Assembly: GCA_024508855.1 (NCBI GenBank) | Contig: JANINJ010000053.1 | Location: 1-33,964 of the forward strand | Origin: Xanthobacteraceae bacterium | Lineage (GTDB): Bacteria > Pseudomonadota > Alphaproteobacteria > Rhizobiales > Xanthobacteraceae | DNA: 33,964 nt | Direction: 5' to 3' | Part shown: one piece after another, positions 23,574 through 31,532 of the stretch | Numbering within the stretch: position 1 is the first letter of the stretch | Layout of the letters: every line of letters starts with the position of its first letter | Position numbers and translations under genes: made by a program | The notes under the pieces: generated by a model | What the model was told of the DNA's origin: nothing | The model's input: only the letters and a program-made list of their open reading frames with translations | Database searches by the model: none

Positions 23574-24767
23574 TCAATCGGAGCCGATCATGGTCTCCAG
23601 CCGGCCGAGTTCGGGGGCGATATCCCGCTCGATGTCGCGGGCGGCGATATCGATGACGGCATAGTTCCGTTGCTCCAGCCACGCGCGGCGTGCGGCACGA
23701 TCCAGCGCAATGGTCTCCGATTCGTCCGGATTGACGATCTCGACGGCGATGCGATGCACGAACGAAACGAAATCGGGAATGTGCCGCCCCACCGGCGTCT
23801 GCCGCTTGAACTGGCCTGCGAAGCGTCGGTCGGAGGTCAGCGCCTTCCACAGGATGCGTTCGGCATCGGTCGGATTACGCCGCAACAGCCGCGCCAGTCC
23901 ACGCACGCTGCTGCTTTCCGTCGCGCCGCTGCCCTGCTCGGCCAGCAGCGCGCGCAACCGCGTCGCCTGCGTACCATCGAGCACGCCGCCCTTCGCCGGT
24001 CCCTTGCGGCCCTCGGCGATCGCCATCACCACGCCGTGCAGCGTGTGCATATCCTGCTTGGTCGGCTCCATCCGGGTGAAGATGTTGCGCAGGTTCACCA
24101 GCATGGTGTCGCGCTTCTCGGCCGGTCGCAGGAATTCCACCTTGTCCAGTTCGCGCACCAGATTGTCGAAGAACGCCTGCATCTGATGCTGCGAAGCGCG
24201 CTCGGATCGCTCCGGCATCGCGAACGGCAGCGAACCTTGCGTCGCCAGCTTGAACCATTCGTAGCCCATCAGCAGCACGGCCTGCGCCAGGTTGAGCGAG
24301 GCGAAACCCGGATTGACCGGATAGGTGATGATGCGATCGGCCAGCGCCACTTCCTCGTTCTGCAATCCGTAGCGCTCGCGCCCGAACAGGATCGCCGCCG
24401 TGCCGCCGCTGGCGATCTGGCCGCTCATCTCCTTGGCTGCCGCCTCCGGGCCGACCACGGGCTTGGCCTGGTCGTGGGCGCGCGCGGTGGTGGCGAACAG
24501 CAGCGTGCAGTCGGATACCGCCGCCTCGACGGTGTCGAACAACTCGACCTTATCTAAAATATGATCGGCGCCTGCCGCAGCGCGCTGGGCCGCCATGTTC
24601 GGCCAGCCGTCGCGCGGATTGACGATACGCAACCGCGTCAGGCCGAAATTTCCCATCGCGCGCGCGCACATGCCGATGTTCTCGCCGAGCTGCGGCTCGA
24701 CCAGAACCACGACCGGCCCTGCCAATTCCATCCGCGTCTTGGTCTTGTCCGTTCCTGAACCTGTCAT
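23574..24767 (-). CDS. TrmJ-type tRNA/rRNA methyltransferase fused to a DUF559 nuclease-like domain
   Basis: 397 residues from ATG 24767; earlier in-frame starts lack homology. Residues 17-175 form a SPOUT methyltransferase: VVVLVEPQLGENIGMCARAM, LFGRERYGLQNEE, NPGFASLNLAQAVLLMGYEW. With the helical extension to about 275 it matches TrmJ, which 2'-O-methylates position 32 of tRNAs using SAM. Residues 288-392 match DUF559, a PD-(D/E)XK/Vsr-like domain (LLRRNPTDAERILWKAL, KRQTPVGRHIPDF). Asp332 and Glu343 are kept, but the usual E-x-D-G-x-x-H is E343-I-V-N-P-D-E, so canonical cleavage is doubtful. The fusion is in one frame with no stop. It is probably co-transcribed with the caspase gene. Confidence 0.88.
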   Translation of the reverse strand: MTGSGTDKTKTRMELAGPVVVLVEPQLGENIGMCARAMGNFGLTRLRIVNPRDGWPNMAAQRAAAGADHILDKVELFDTVEAAVSDCTLLFATTARAHDQAKPVVGPEAAAKEMSGQIASGGTAAILFGRERYGLQNEEVALADRIITYPVNPGFASLNLAQAVLLMGYEWFKLATQGSLPFAMPERSERASQHQMQAFFDNLVRELDKVEFLRPAEKRDTMLVNLRNIFTRMEPTKQDMHTLHGVVMAIAEGRKGPAKGGVLDGTQATRLRALLAEQGSGATESSSVRGLARLLRRNPTDAERILWKALTSDRRFAGQFKRQTPVGRHIPDFVSFVHRIAVEIVNPDESETIALDRAARRAWLEQRNYAVIDIAARDIERDIAPELGRLETMIGSD

Positions 24768-24768
24768 G

Positions 24769-24791
24769 ATCCTTGCAGTGTATCCTTGCAG
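24769..24791 (-). repeat. Tandem 10-base repeat carrying the ribosome site of the TrmJ-DUF559 gene
   Basis: On the minus strand CTGCAAGGAT occurs twice (24791-24782 and 24778-24769), with a 13-base period. The copy nearest the gene supplies the AAGGA used by the ATG at 24767; the other is a spare, too far away. Confidence 0.6.
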
Positions 24792-24969
24792 CGCCAGCCT
24801 ATTCGACATGCCTGCCGTAACGCAGGTGGCGCGGCACACGTCAAGGAATTTCTCGGCGGAGGGGAAATTTGATCGGTGCAGTGCCGGGCGCGCCAGCCGC
24901 ATGCTAAATACGTTCCCCCAATTTCGAATTCGTCGGACAGTCCGCACCGCTTGACCGAAAAGGTGATCC

Positions 24970-26145
24970 TTGGCCGAACCCGATAATCATCCCTCTGCCG
25001 CCAGCCCACCGCCACCGGCACCGTCCCCACCAGAGAAATCCACTGCGGCTGCGACATGGCGACGTCTGGCAATCCCGCTGGTATGCGTGCTGGCCGCCTT
25101 CGTCTTCATTGCACTGGCTACCACCCGCTGGGATCTGTGGGTAAGCAGCGCCCGGACCCAGACCACGAACGACGCCTATGTCCGCGCCGACGTCTCGCAG
25201 CTAAGCAGCCGCGTCGCCGGCGAAGTGAAGACGGTTGCCGTCAGCGACTATCAGCGCGTCAAGGCGGGCGACCTGCTCGTCGAAATCGATCCGTCGGATT
25301 ACGAGGCACAGGTCGCGCAGGCGGAAGCCGCCGTCGCGGGCGCACAGGCCGCACTCGACAACCTCGCCAATCAGGTCGAACTGCAATACGCCACCATCGC
25401 GCAATCCGAAGCGCAGCGCGCCTCCGCCGAAGCCGTTCAGCTCGAGGCGCAGCAGGAGCAGGAACGCCAGCAATCCCTGATCAAGACCGAGTCCGGGACG
25501 CGCCAGCGGCTCGAACAGGCAAACGCTGCGCTTGCCAAGGCGCAAGCGGATGTGCGCGCCAGCCGCGCCGTGATCGCCGCGCAAAAGCATCAGATGGAGG
25601 TGCTGGCCGGCACGAAGAAACAACGCGCCGCCGACGTTCTCGCCGCCGAAGCGGCGCTCAAGGCCGCGAAGCTCAAGCTCAGCTATACCCGCATCAATGC
25701 GCCGTTCGACGGTATCGTGGGCGCGCGGCAGGTCCAGCCCGGCGACTACGTGAATATCGGCAGCAACCTGTTCAACGTCGTGCCGCTGCCGAACGTCTAC
25801 ATCATCGCCAACTACAAGGAGACGCAACTGACGCGCGTGAAGGCCGGGCAGCCGGTGAGCATCACGGTCGACAGTTTCCCGCGGCAAACACTGCACGGCC
25901 ATGTCGGACGCATCTCGCCCGCCAGCGGATCGCAATTCGCCCTGCTGCCGCCCGACAACGCCACCGGCAACTTCACCAAGGTGGTGCAGCGCATTCCGCT
26001 GCGGATCGAATTCGACAAGGGACAGCCGCTGATCGAGAGCCTGCTGCCCGGCATGTCGGCGATAACGCGGATCGATACAGAGGGCACGGTTACACCTTCC
26101 AGCAGTGGGGCCAAAGACGGGATCAAGGCCGGTGGCGGAAACTAG
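24970..26145 (+). CDS. emrA: EmrA-type membrane fusion protein (HlyD family)
   Basis: 391 residues from TTG 24970, chosen for the AAAAGGTGA ribosome site just upstream. A proline-rich cytoplasmic tail (residues 1-28) is followed by one transmembrane helix (about 34-50). The lipoyl-like half-motifs are SRVAGEVKTVAVSDYQRVKAGDLL and INAPFDGIVGARQVQPGDYV, separated by a long Ala/Gln-rich coiled coil (about 112-230). NDAYVRADV is typical of EmrA. It links an inner membrane transporter to an outer membrane channel. emrB overlaps its last 14 bases. No TolC-like gene or regulator is adjacent. The substrate drugs are not predictable. Confidence 0.92.
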   Translation: MAEPDNHPSAASPPPPAPSPPEKSTAAATWRRLAIPLVCVLAAFVFIALATTRWDLWVSSARTQTTNDAYVRADVSQLSSRVAGEVKTVAVSDYQRVKAGDLLVEIDPSDYEAQVAQAEAAVAGAQAALDNLANQVELQYATIAQSEAQRASAEAVQLEAQQEQERQQSLIKTESGTRQRLEQANAALAKAQADVRASRAVIAAQKHQMEVLAGTKKQRAADVLAAEAALKAAKLKLSYTRINAPFDGIVGARQVQPGDYVNIGSNLFNVVPLPNVYIIANYKETQLTRVKAGQPVSITVDSFPRQTLHGHVGRISPASGSQFALLPPDNATGNFTKVVQRIPLRIEFDKGQPLIESLLPGMSAITRIDTEGTVTPSSSGAKDGIKAGGGN

Positions 26146-27721
26146 GATCATCGCCAGCGGACCGGTTTCGGTCGGCACCGCCGTCCATCATCCGATCCTC
26201 GCGGTGATCGCCGTGCTGCTTGGCGCATCGATGGCGAACATCGACAGCCGCATGTTCTCGATCGGCCTGTCCGATCTCAAGGGCGCGTTTTCGCTGAGTT
26301 TCGACGAAGGCGCGTGGCTGAGCACGGCCTCGACCGCGTCGCAGATCTTCATCGCACCTGCGGTCGCATGGCTCGCCACTGTGTTCGGGCTGCGCCGCAT
26401 TCTCGGGGTGCCGAGCCTGGTCTTCGCTGTCATTTCGCTGGTTATTCCGTTTATCCGCGATTACCCGACGCTGCTCACGCTGACCGTAATCCATGGCCTG
26501 CTGCTCGGCACATTCGTGCCGGCGACGCTGATGATCATCTTCCGCAACTTGCCGATCAAATGGTGGCTGGTGGCGATCGGGATCTATTCGCTGCGGGTCG
26601 GATTTTCGCTCAACTTCGGTCCCGCCCTGGTCGGCTTCTATGTCGACCAGATCGGATGGGAGTGGCTGTACTGGCAGGACGCCATCGTCGCCGTGCTGAT
26701 GGCCGTGCTGGTCTATGTCGGCGCACCGTGGGAGCCGCTCAACCGGAAACTGCTGGAAACCGCCGACTGGGGCGGAATGCTGCTGCTCGGCAGCGGCATT
26801 GCCATGGTCTATGCCGGCCTCGATCAGGGCAACCGGCTGGATTGGCTCGGCTCCGGAACCATCGTCGCGCTGCTTGCGAGCGGCACGCTCCTGCTCGTGG
26901 CATTCTTCATCAACGAGGCGGTGGTGCGCGATCCGTGGGCGCACGCCAACGTGCTGCTGTCGCGCAATATCGGCTTCGCGCTGGTAGTGATCCTGCTCTA
27001 CACGTTGACCAGTCTCTCCAACTCGTCGCTGGTGCCGAATTTCCTGTCTTCGGTAGCGCAGCTTCGGCCCGAACAGACCGGCCGCCTGCTGCTCACTTAT
27101 TGCGTGCTGCCGATGGCGCTGCTGTTTCCGCTATCGCTCTGGCTGCTGCGGCGCTTCGATCCGAGGATCGTGCTGGCGATCGGCCTGATGACGTTCGCCA
27201 CCGCCGCTTTGCTGGGAACGCAGATCACCCACGACTGGGCGCCGATCGATTTCGTGCCGATCGTGTTGCTGCAATCGGTCGGACAGACGTTCACCCTGAT
27301 GCCGATCATCCTGATCGCGCTCGCCAATTCCGACCCCACCCGGGCAACGGCGTTTGCTGCCTATATCCAGATCATGCGGCTGGGAGGCGCCGAGATCGGC
27401 GTCGCGCTGATGGGGACGTGGCTGCGGGTGCGCGAACAGGTGCACTCCAATCTGCTTGGCCAGCATGTCACCGACGCCAGCGGTCAGGTGGCGCACCTGC
27501 TCGCGAAACTGTCGGCGCATTTTTCGAACTTCGGCCTGGGCGCCGCGCTGCCGCGCAGCCTCGGCACCCTGTCCGGCATCGTCCAGCGCGAATCGAACGT
27601 CCTCGCCTATATCGATGCCTTCTGGCTGACTTTCATTTTCGCCGTGGCTGGCCTTCTGTTCACCGCACTGATCACGCGGCCACCGTCCGGCCCGCTGACG
27701 CCGCCGGCAAGCAGCGCATAG
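26132..27721 (+). CDS. emrB: EmrB-type drug:H+ antiporter (MFS DHA2 family)
   Basis: 529 residues from GTG 26132, inside the end of emrA behind AAGG; a GTG at 26105 is also open. Fourteen membrane helices are expected. SMANIDSRMFSIGLSDLKGAF and FDEGAWLSTASTASQIFIAPAVAWL correspond to helices 1-2, where DHA2 proteins usually read ANVALP..; the sequence here is a divergent subtype. FVPATLMIIFRNLP sits near helix 4-5, and the C-terminal half includes AFAAYIQIMRLGGAEIGVALM. It expels drugs or other lipophilic compounds in exchange for protons, with EmrA. Translationally coupled to emrA. Confidence 0.9.
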   Translation: MAETRIIASGPVSVGTAVHHPILAVIAVLLGASMANIDSRMFSIGLSDLKGAFSLSFDEGAWLSTASTASQIFIAPAVAWLATVFGLRRILGVPSLVFAVISLVIPFIRDYPTLLTLTVIHGLLLGTFVPATLMIIFRNLPIKWWLVAIGIYSLRVGFSLNFGPALVGFYVDQIGWEWLYWQDAIVAVLMAVLVYVGAPWEPLNRKLLETADWGGMLLLGSGIAMVYAGLDQGNRLDWLGSGTIVALLASGTLLLVAFFINEAVVRDPWAHANVLLSRNIGFALVVILLYTLTSLSNSSLVPNFLSSVAQLRPEQTGRLLLTYCVLPMALLFPLSLWLLRRFDPRIVLAIGLMTFATAALLGTQITHDWAPIDFVPIVLLQSVGQTFTLMPIILIALANSDPTRATAFAAYIQIMRLGGAEIGVALMGTWLRVREQVHSNLLGQHVTDASGQVAHLLAKLSAHFSNFGLGAALPRSLGTLSGIVQRESNVLAYIDAFWLTFIFAVAGLLFTALITRPPSGPLTPPASSA

Positions 27722-27958
27722 AGCCAAAAACTGTTACAAAACAATATTTTACATAAACAACCTAAATTCAGGTCACATAACGGTCATGTGGCCTTCGCCC
27801 CAAAAGCGGCGCGCACGCAAATTTGCGGACGATCTGCGCCAAAGTCGCAAAGCCCCTCACCTTCCAGCCCGCGAAAGCCGGTGCTATAGCGACGGCTGCA
27901 AACCGCTCGCGGCGGTTCTTCCGTCCTGTCCCGTCCTCAATGTAAGGCCCGATTCCCC
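27722..27958 (+). promoter_or_regulatory. Intergenic region before icd with A+T-rich patch and dyad
   Basis: 237 bases. 27726-27770 is strikingly A+T-rich for this genome. GGTCACAT (27771-27778) and ATGTGGCC (27786-27793) form an 8-base dyad with one G-T pair and a 7-base loop; it may end emrB transcription or be an operator. A possible icd -10 is CTATAG at 27884-27889, with a weak TTCCAG upstream. Confidence 0.4.
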
Positions 27959-29176
27959 ATGACAAAAATCAAGGTGACCAACCCCGTCGTCGAACTCGAT
28001 GGCGACGAGATGACCCGGATCATCTGGCAATACATCAAGGACAAGCTGATCACCCCGTTCCTCGATATCGATCTGCAGTATTACGACCTCGGAATCGAGT
28101 ACCGCGACAAGACCAACGACCAGGTCACCATCGACGCCGCCAACGCCATCAAGAAGGTCGGCGTCGGCGTGAAGTGCGCCACCATCACTCCGGACGAAGC
28201 GCGGGTGAAGGAATTCAACCTCAAGCAGATGTGGAAGTCGCCGAACGGCACCATCCGCAACATCCTCGGCGGCGTGATCTTCCGCGAGCCGATCATCTGC
28301 AAGAACGTGCCGCGCCTCGTCCCCGGCTGGACCAAGCCGATCATCATCGGGCGCCACGCATTCGGCGACCAATATCGCGCCACCGACTTCAAATTCCCCG
28401 GCAAGGGCTCGCTGACCATGAAGTTCGTCGGCGAAGACGGTACCGTGATCGAGCGCGAAGTGTTCCAGGCGCCCGGCGCCGGCGTCGCTATGGGCATGTA
28501 CAACCTCGACGACTCGATCCGCGATTTCGCCCGCGCCTCGATGAACTACGGCTTGTCGCGCGGCTATCCGGTGTATCTGTCGACCAAGAACACCATCCTC
28601 AAGGTCTATGACGGCCGCTTCAAGGACATCTTCCAGGAGATCTACGACAGCGAGTTCAAGAAGGCGTTCGAAGCCAAGGGCCTGACCTACGAACACCGCC
28701 TGATCGACGACATGGTCGCCTCGGCGCTGAAGTGGTCCGGCGGCTATGTCTGGGCCTGTAAGAACTATGACGGCGACGTGCAGTCCGACACCGTGGCGCA
28801 GGGCTACGGCTCGCTCGGCCTGATGACCTCGGTGCTGCTGACGCCGGACGGCAAGGTGGTGGAAGCCGAAGCGGCGCACGGCACCGTGACACGCCACTAC
28901 CGCGAACATCAAAAGGGCAAGGAGACCTCGACCAACTCCATCGCCTCGATCTTCGCCTGGACCCAGGGCCTCGCCCACCGCGCCAAGCTCGACAACAACG
29001 AGGCGCTGGCCAAGTTCGCCAAGACGCTGGAGAAGGTTTGCGTCGATACTGTCGAAGCCGGCTTCATGACCAAGGATCTCGCGCTGCTGGTCGGCGCCGA
29101 CCAGCGCTGGCTCTCGACCACCGGCTTCCTCGACAAGGTGGCGGAAAACCTCACCAAGGCGATGGCGCCGGCCTGA
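27959..29176 (+). CDS. icd: Isocitrate dehydrogenase (NADP+), eukaryote-like type
   Basis: 405 residues. It oxidatively decarboxylates isocitrate to 2-oxoglutarate in the TCA cycle, producing [25 protein letters not shown] at the N-terminus identifies the homodimeric type II family shared with mitochondria, rather than the E. coli type. Substrate-binding segments include [13 protein letters not shown] and [16 protein letters not shown]. The metal-binding Asp residues lie in [30 protein letters not shown], and NADP contacts in [17 protein letters not shown]. It is monocistronic, ending in the terminator at 29200-29231. Confidence 0.98.
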   Translation: MTKIKVTNPVVELDGDEMTRIIWQYIKDKLITPFLDIDLQYYDLGIEYRDKTNDQVTIDAANAIKKVGVGVKCATITPDEARVKEFNLKQMWKSPNGTIRNILGGVIFREPIICKNVPRLVPGWTKPIIIGRHAFGDQYRATDFKFPGKGSLTMKFVGEDGTVIEREVFQAPGAGVAMGMYNLDDSIRDFARASMNYGLSRGYPVYLSTKNTILKVYDGRFKDIFQEIYDSEFKKAFEAKGLTYEHRLIDDMVASALKWSGGYVWACKNYDGDVQSDTVAQGYGSLGLMTSVLLTPDGKVVEAEAAHGTVTRHYREHQKGKETSTNSIASIFAWTQGLAHRAKLDNNEALAKFAKTLEKVCVDTVEAGFMTKDLALLVGADQRWLSTTGFLDKVAENLTKAMAPA

Positions 29177-29199
29177 TCTTTCGGTCACCGAACATTTCG

Positions 29200-29231
29200 A
29201 AGGGTGGTGCGGAAGTCCGCGCCACCCTTTT
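29200..29231 (+). terminator. Rho-independent terminator of icd
   Basis: AAGGGTGGTGCGG (29200-29212) pairs with CCGCGCCACCCTT (29217-29229), with one G-T pair, around a 4-base loop, and ends in TTTT. It starts 23 bases after the icd stop. Confidence 0.9.
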
Positions 29232-29254
29232 GACTTTGTGGAAGTCACAAACAA

Positions 29255-29280
29255 AAAGGCGCGACGTTCGTCGCGCCTTT
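29255..29280. terminator. Bidirectional terminator between icd and the DUF3606 gene
   Basis: AAAGGCGCGAC (29255-29265) pairs perfectly with GTCGCGCCTTT (29270-29280). On the minus strand TTTTTGTTTG follows, making it the terminator of the DUF3606 gene; on the plus strand it backs up the icd terminator. Confidence 0.88.
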
Positions 29281-29347
29281 GCTTTGCTCGGTCGTCATAC
29301 GCACATTCATCCGGCCGGCTGTTCGCCCGGCGGAGAGTGCGGACCGT

Positions 29348-29560
29348 TCAGCGAGTCGTCTTCTTTTTCGCCGCCTTGGGCTTTGTCTTCTTCAACTCGG
29401 CTTCGATGTTCTTCCGCATCGGGCCGACCTTCTTGGCTGCCTTGATCACGGCTTCCTTGGTCACGCCCATCTTCTTGGCCTCATACGCAACTTCGTACTT
29501 CTCTTTCGTACTGACACGGGCGCGATCTGCCTTGCCCGTTTTCTTGCGATTGTCCGCCAC
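29348..29560 (-). CDS. DUF3606-type small basic protein
   Basis: 70 residues starting at GTG 29560 with GGAGG five bases upstream. Residues 10-50 resemble DUF3606 (KADRARVSTKEKYEVAYEAKKMGVTKEAVIKAAKKVG), in which a tyrosine-rich helix is followed by a helix-turn-helix-like pair. The last 20 residues are very basic (KKTKPKAAKKKTTR), like histone H1-type tails, so nucleic acid binding is plausible but not shown. DUF3606 genes are often part of stress regulons in Rhizobiales; here no EcfG box is visible. It ends in the terminator at 29255-29280. Confidence 0.8.
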   Translation of the reverse strand: MADNRKKTGKADRARVSTKEKYEVAYEAKKMGVTKEAVIKAAKKVGPMRKNIEAELKKTKPKAAKKKTTR

Positions 29561-29661
29561 GGTGGCCTCCAGCGTTTGTGAACGCCTGAGCCTAGCATAA
29601 GTCGGGCCAAAGCGAAGTCGGCCGCAGCGATATCACCAGGGTTCGCCGGTCGCGTCCGGCG

Positions 29662-31356
29662 TCAAGCCGCGCCGCTGAAGCCCGGTGCCTGTGCCGCGTC
29701 GTCGATCTCCGCCAGCATCGCCTTGGCGATTTCCATCTCGCCCATGATGACCGAGGTCGCACCGTGAAACTTGAGATGCGCGATTTCCTCTTCGGAATGC
29801 GCGCGCGCGATGATCGGCAGGCCGGGACTGATCGCCCGTGCCTTGGCGACGATCTGGCCGCCCTCGAAGGCATCGGGGATCGCCACCAGCAGCCCCCGCG
29901 CCTCCCCGACATTGGCCGCCTGCAACATGTCCGGCGCGGCAGCGTTGCCGGTGATGACCTCGACCCCCTCCTCCATCAATCGCTCGATGGTGCCGGGATT
30001 GTCCTCGATCACCAGCAGCGGCGTGTTGGCGGCACGAAGCGCGCGGCTGACCACGCTGCCGACCCGGCCGTGGCCGACCAGAACCACGTGGTTGGTCTGT
30101 GTCGAGACCGGTACCGGCTCGCGCGGGGCCGGCATGTCCTCGCCTGCCGGCACCGCGGCGTCCTTCTTGTCGACGAGAATCCGGTCGAGCAACGCGAAGA
30201 ACAGCGGGTTGAGCATGATCGAGATGATGGCACCTGCCAGCACCAGATCGCGGCCGCGCTCCGTCATCAGCGACAGGCTGACGCCGAGACTGACGAGGAT
30301 GAAGGAGAACTCGCCGATCTGCGCCAGGCTTGCCGAGATCGTCAGCGCCGTGGAGTTGGGATGGCCGAACAGCCGCACGATGGCGAATGCCGCGACCGAC
30401 TTCCCGACCAGGATGATGAACAGCGTTGCCAGCAGCGGCAGCGGCTCTTTGACGATGATGGCGGGATCGACCAGCATGCCGACCGATACGAAGAACAGCA
30501 CGGCGAAGGCATCGCGCAACGGCAGCGTCTCGTTGGCGGCACGCTGGCTGAGCTCCGACTCGCTCAGGATCATCCCCGCGAAGAACGCGCCCAGCGCAAA
30601 CGACACGTCGAACAGGATCGCCGCGCCGAACGCCACGCCAAGTGAGATGGCAAACACCGCCAGACGAAACAGTTCGCGCGATCCGGTATGCGCGACGTAA
30701 TGCAGGATCCATGGGATCACGCGGCGGCCGACCACCAGCATGAAGGCGACGAAGGCCACGACCTTCCCGAGCGTGAGGGCAATGGGCCAGGCCAGCGCCG
30801 ACAACGCCATTCCATCTGCAGCCTCGCCGTTCAGCAATCCGGCGAGCGCCGGCAGCAGCACCAGCGTCAGGACCATGGCGATGTCCTCGACGATCAGCCA
30901 GCCGACCGCGATACGGCCGCGCTCGGTCTCGATCAGCCGCCGCTCCTGTAGCGCGCGCAACAAAACCACGGTGGAAGCCGTCGACAGCGCGAGGCCGAAC
31001 ATGATGCCTTTGCCGACGCTCCAGCCGAGCGTCCAGCCGAGGCCCAGCCCCATCACCGTTGCGGCTGTGATCTGCACCACGGCGCCGGGTACGGCGATGG
31101 CCCGCACCGAGAGCAGGTCTTTCAGCGAGAAATGCAACCCGACACCGAACATCAGCAGGATGATGCCGATTTCAGCCAGTTCATTGGCGATATTCTGATC
31201 GGCAACGTAGCCCGGAGTGAACGGGCCCATCACCACACCGGCAAGCAGGTAGCCGACCAGCGGCGATATCCGGATTCGCTGGGCGATCGCGCCCAGAACG
31301 AATGCCAGAACGAGGCCGACGACGACCGTGGAGATCAATGGGGTATTATGATGCAT
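29662..31356 (-). CDS. Monovalent cation:proton antiporter with RCK domain (YbaL/KefB type)
   Basis: 564 residues from the ATG at 31356 (MHHNTPLISTVVVGLVLAF); the frame extends 18 codons upstream. Residues about 5-390 form the CPA2 antiporter with twelve or thirteen helices, including SPLVGYLLAGVVMGPFTPG, LSTASTVVLLRALQERRL and FDVSFALGAFFAGMILSESE. After a linker, the RCK-N Rossmann domain follows (about 415-530), with VVLVGHGRVGSVVSRAL as its nucleotide-binding glycine loop. There is no C-terminal TrkA-C domain, as in YbaL. It probably exchanges K+ or Na+ for protons across the inner membrane. It is divergent from the Usp gene; ion preference is inferred. Confidence 0.9.
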   Translation of the reverse strand: MHHNTPLISTVVVGLVLAFVLGAIAQRIRISPLVGYLLAGVVMGPFTPGYVADQNIANELAEIGIILLMFGVGLHFSLKDLLSVRAIAVPGAVVQITAATVMGLGLGWTLGWSVGKGIMFGLALSTASTVVLLRALQERRLIETERGRIAVGWLIVEDIAMVLTLVLLPALAGLLNGEAADGMALSALAWPIALTLGKVVAFVAFMLVVGRRVIPWILHYVAHTGSRELFRLAVFAISLGVAFGAAILFDVSFALGAFFAGMILSESELSQRAANETLPLRDAFAVLFFVSVGMLVDPAIIVKEPLPLLATLFIILVGKSVAAFAIVRLFGHPNSTALTISASLAQIGEFSFILVSLGVSLSLMTERGRDLVLAGAIISIMLNPLFFALLDRILVDKKDAAVPAGEDMPAPREPVPVSTQTNHVVLVGHGRVGSVVSRALRAANTPLLVIEDNPGTIERLMEEGVEVITGNAAAPDMLQAANVGEARGLLVAIPDAFEGGQIVAKARAISPGLPIIARAHSEEEIAHLKFHGATSVIMGEMEIAKAMLAEIDDAAQAPGFSGAA

Positions 31357-31419
31357 GCGGCATTTTGCTGCGAATGCGAACGTGACGCCAGCGCGTTGTC
31401 GGCTACTCATCGCCGCACC

Positions 31420-31437
31420 ACGGCGTCATCACGCCGT
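31420..31437. promoter_or_regulatory. Inverted repeat between the antiporter and Usp genes
   Basis: ACGGCGT (31420-31426), CATC, ACGCCGT (31431-31437): a perfect 7-base dyad in the 176-base divergent region. ATCACGCC also occurs twice (31428-31435 and 31445-31452). It could be an operator shared by both genes. Confidence 0.4.
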
Positions 31438-31532
31438 CCCAAAATCACGCCAAACATTGCGGCATCGCAAATTCACTCCACGATACAGCGCTAGGCTGAC
31501 CTGACCTCATCGCCACTCAGGGAGTTTCAGTC

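Noticed and set aside
21965-24767. Calling the caspase/TrmJ-DUF559 pair a defence island
   Set aside because: No other defence gene flanks it, the caspase carries an export signal, and the neighbours (cynS, emrAB) are metabolic; kept only as a hypothesis.
27884-29254. 456-codon minus-strand frame opposite icd
   Set aside because: Antisense shadow of icd; it also runs through the icd terminator.
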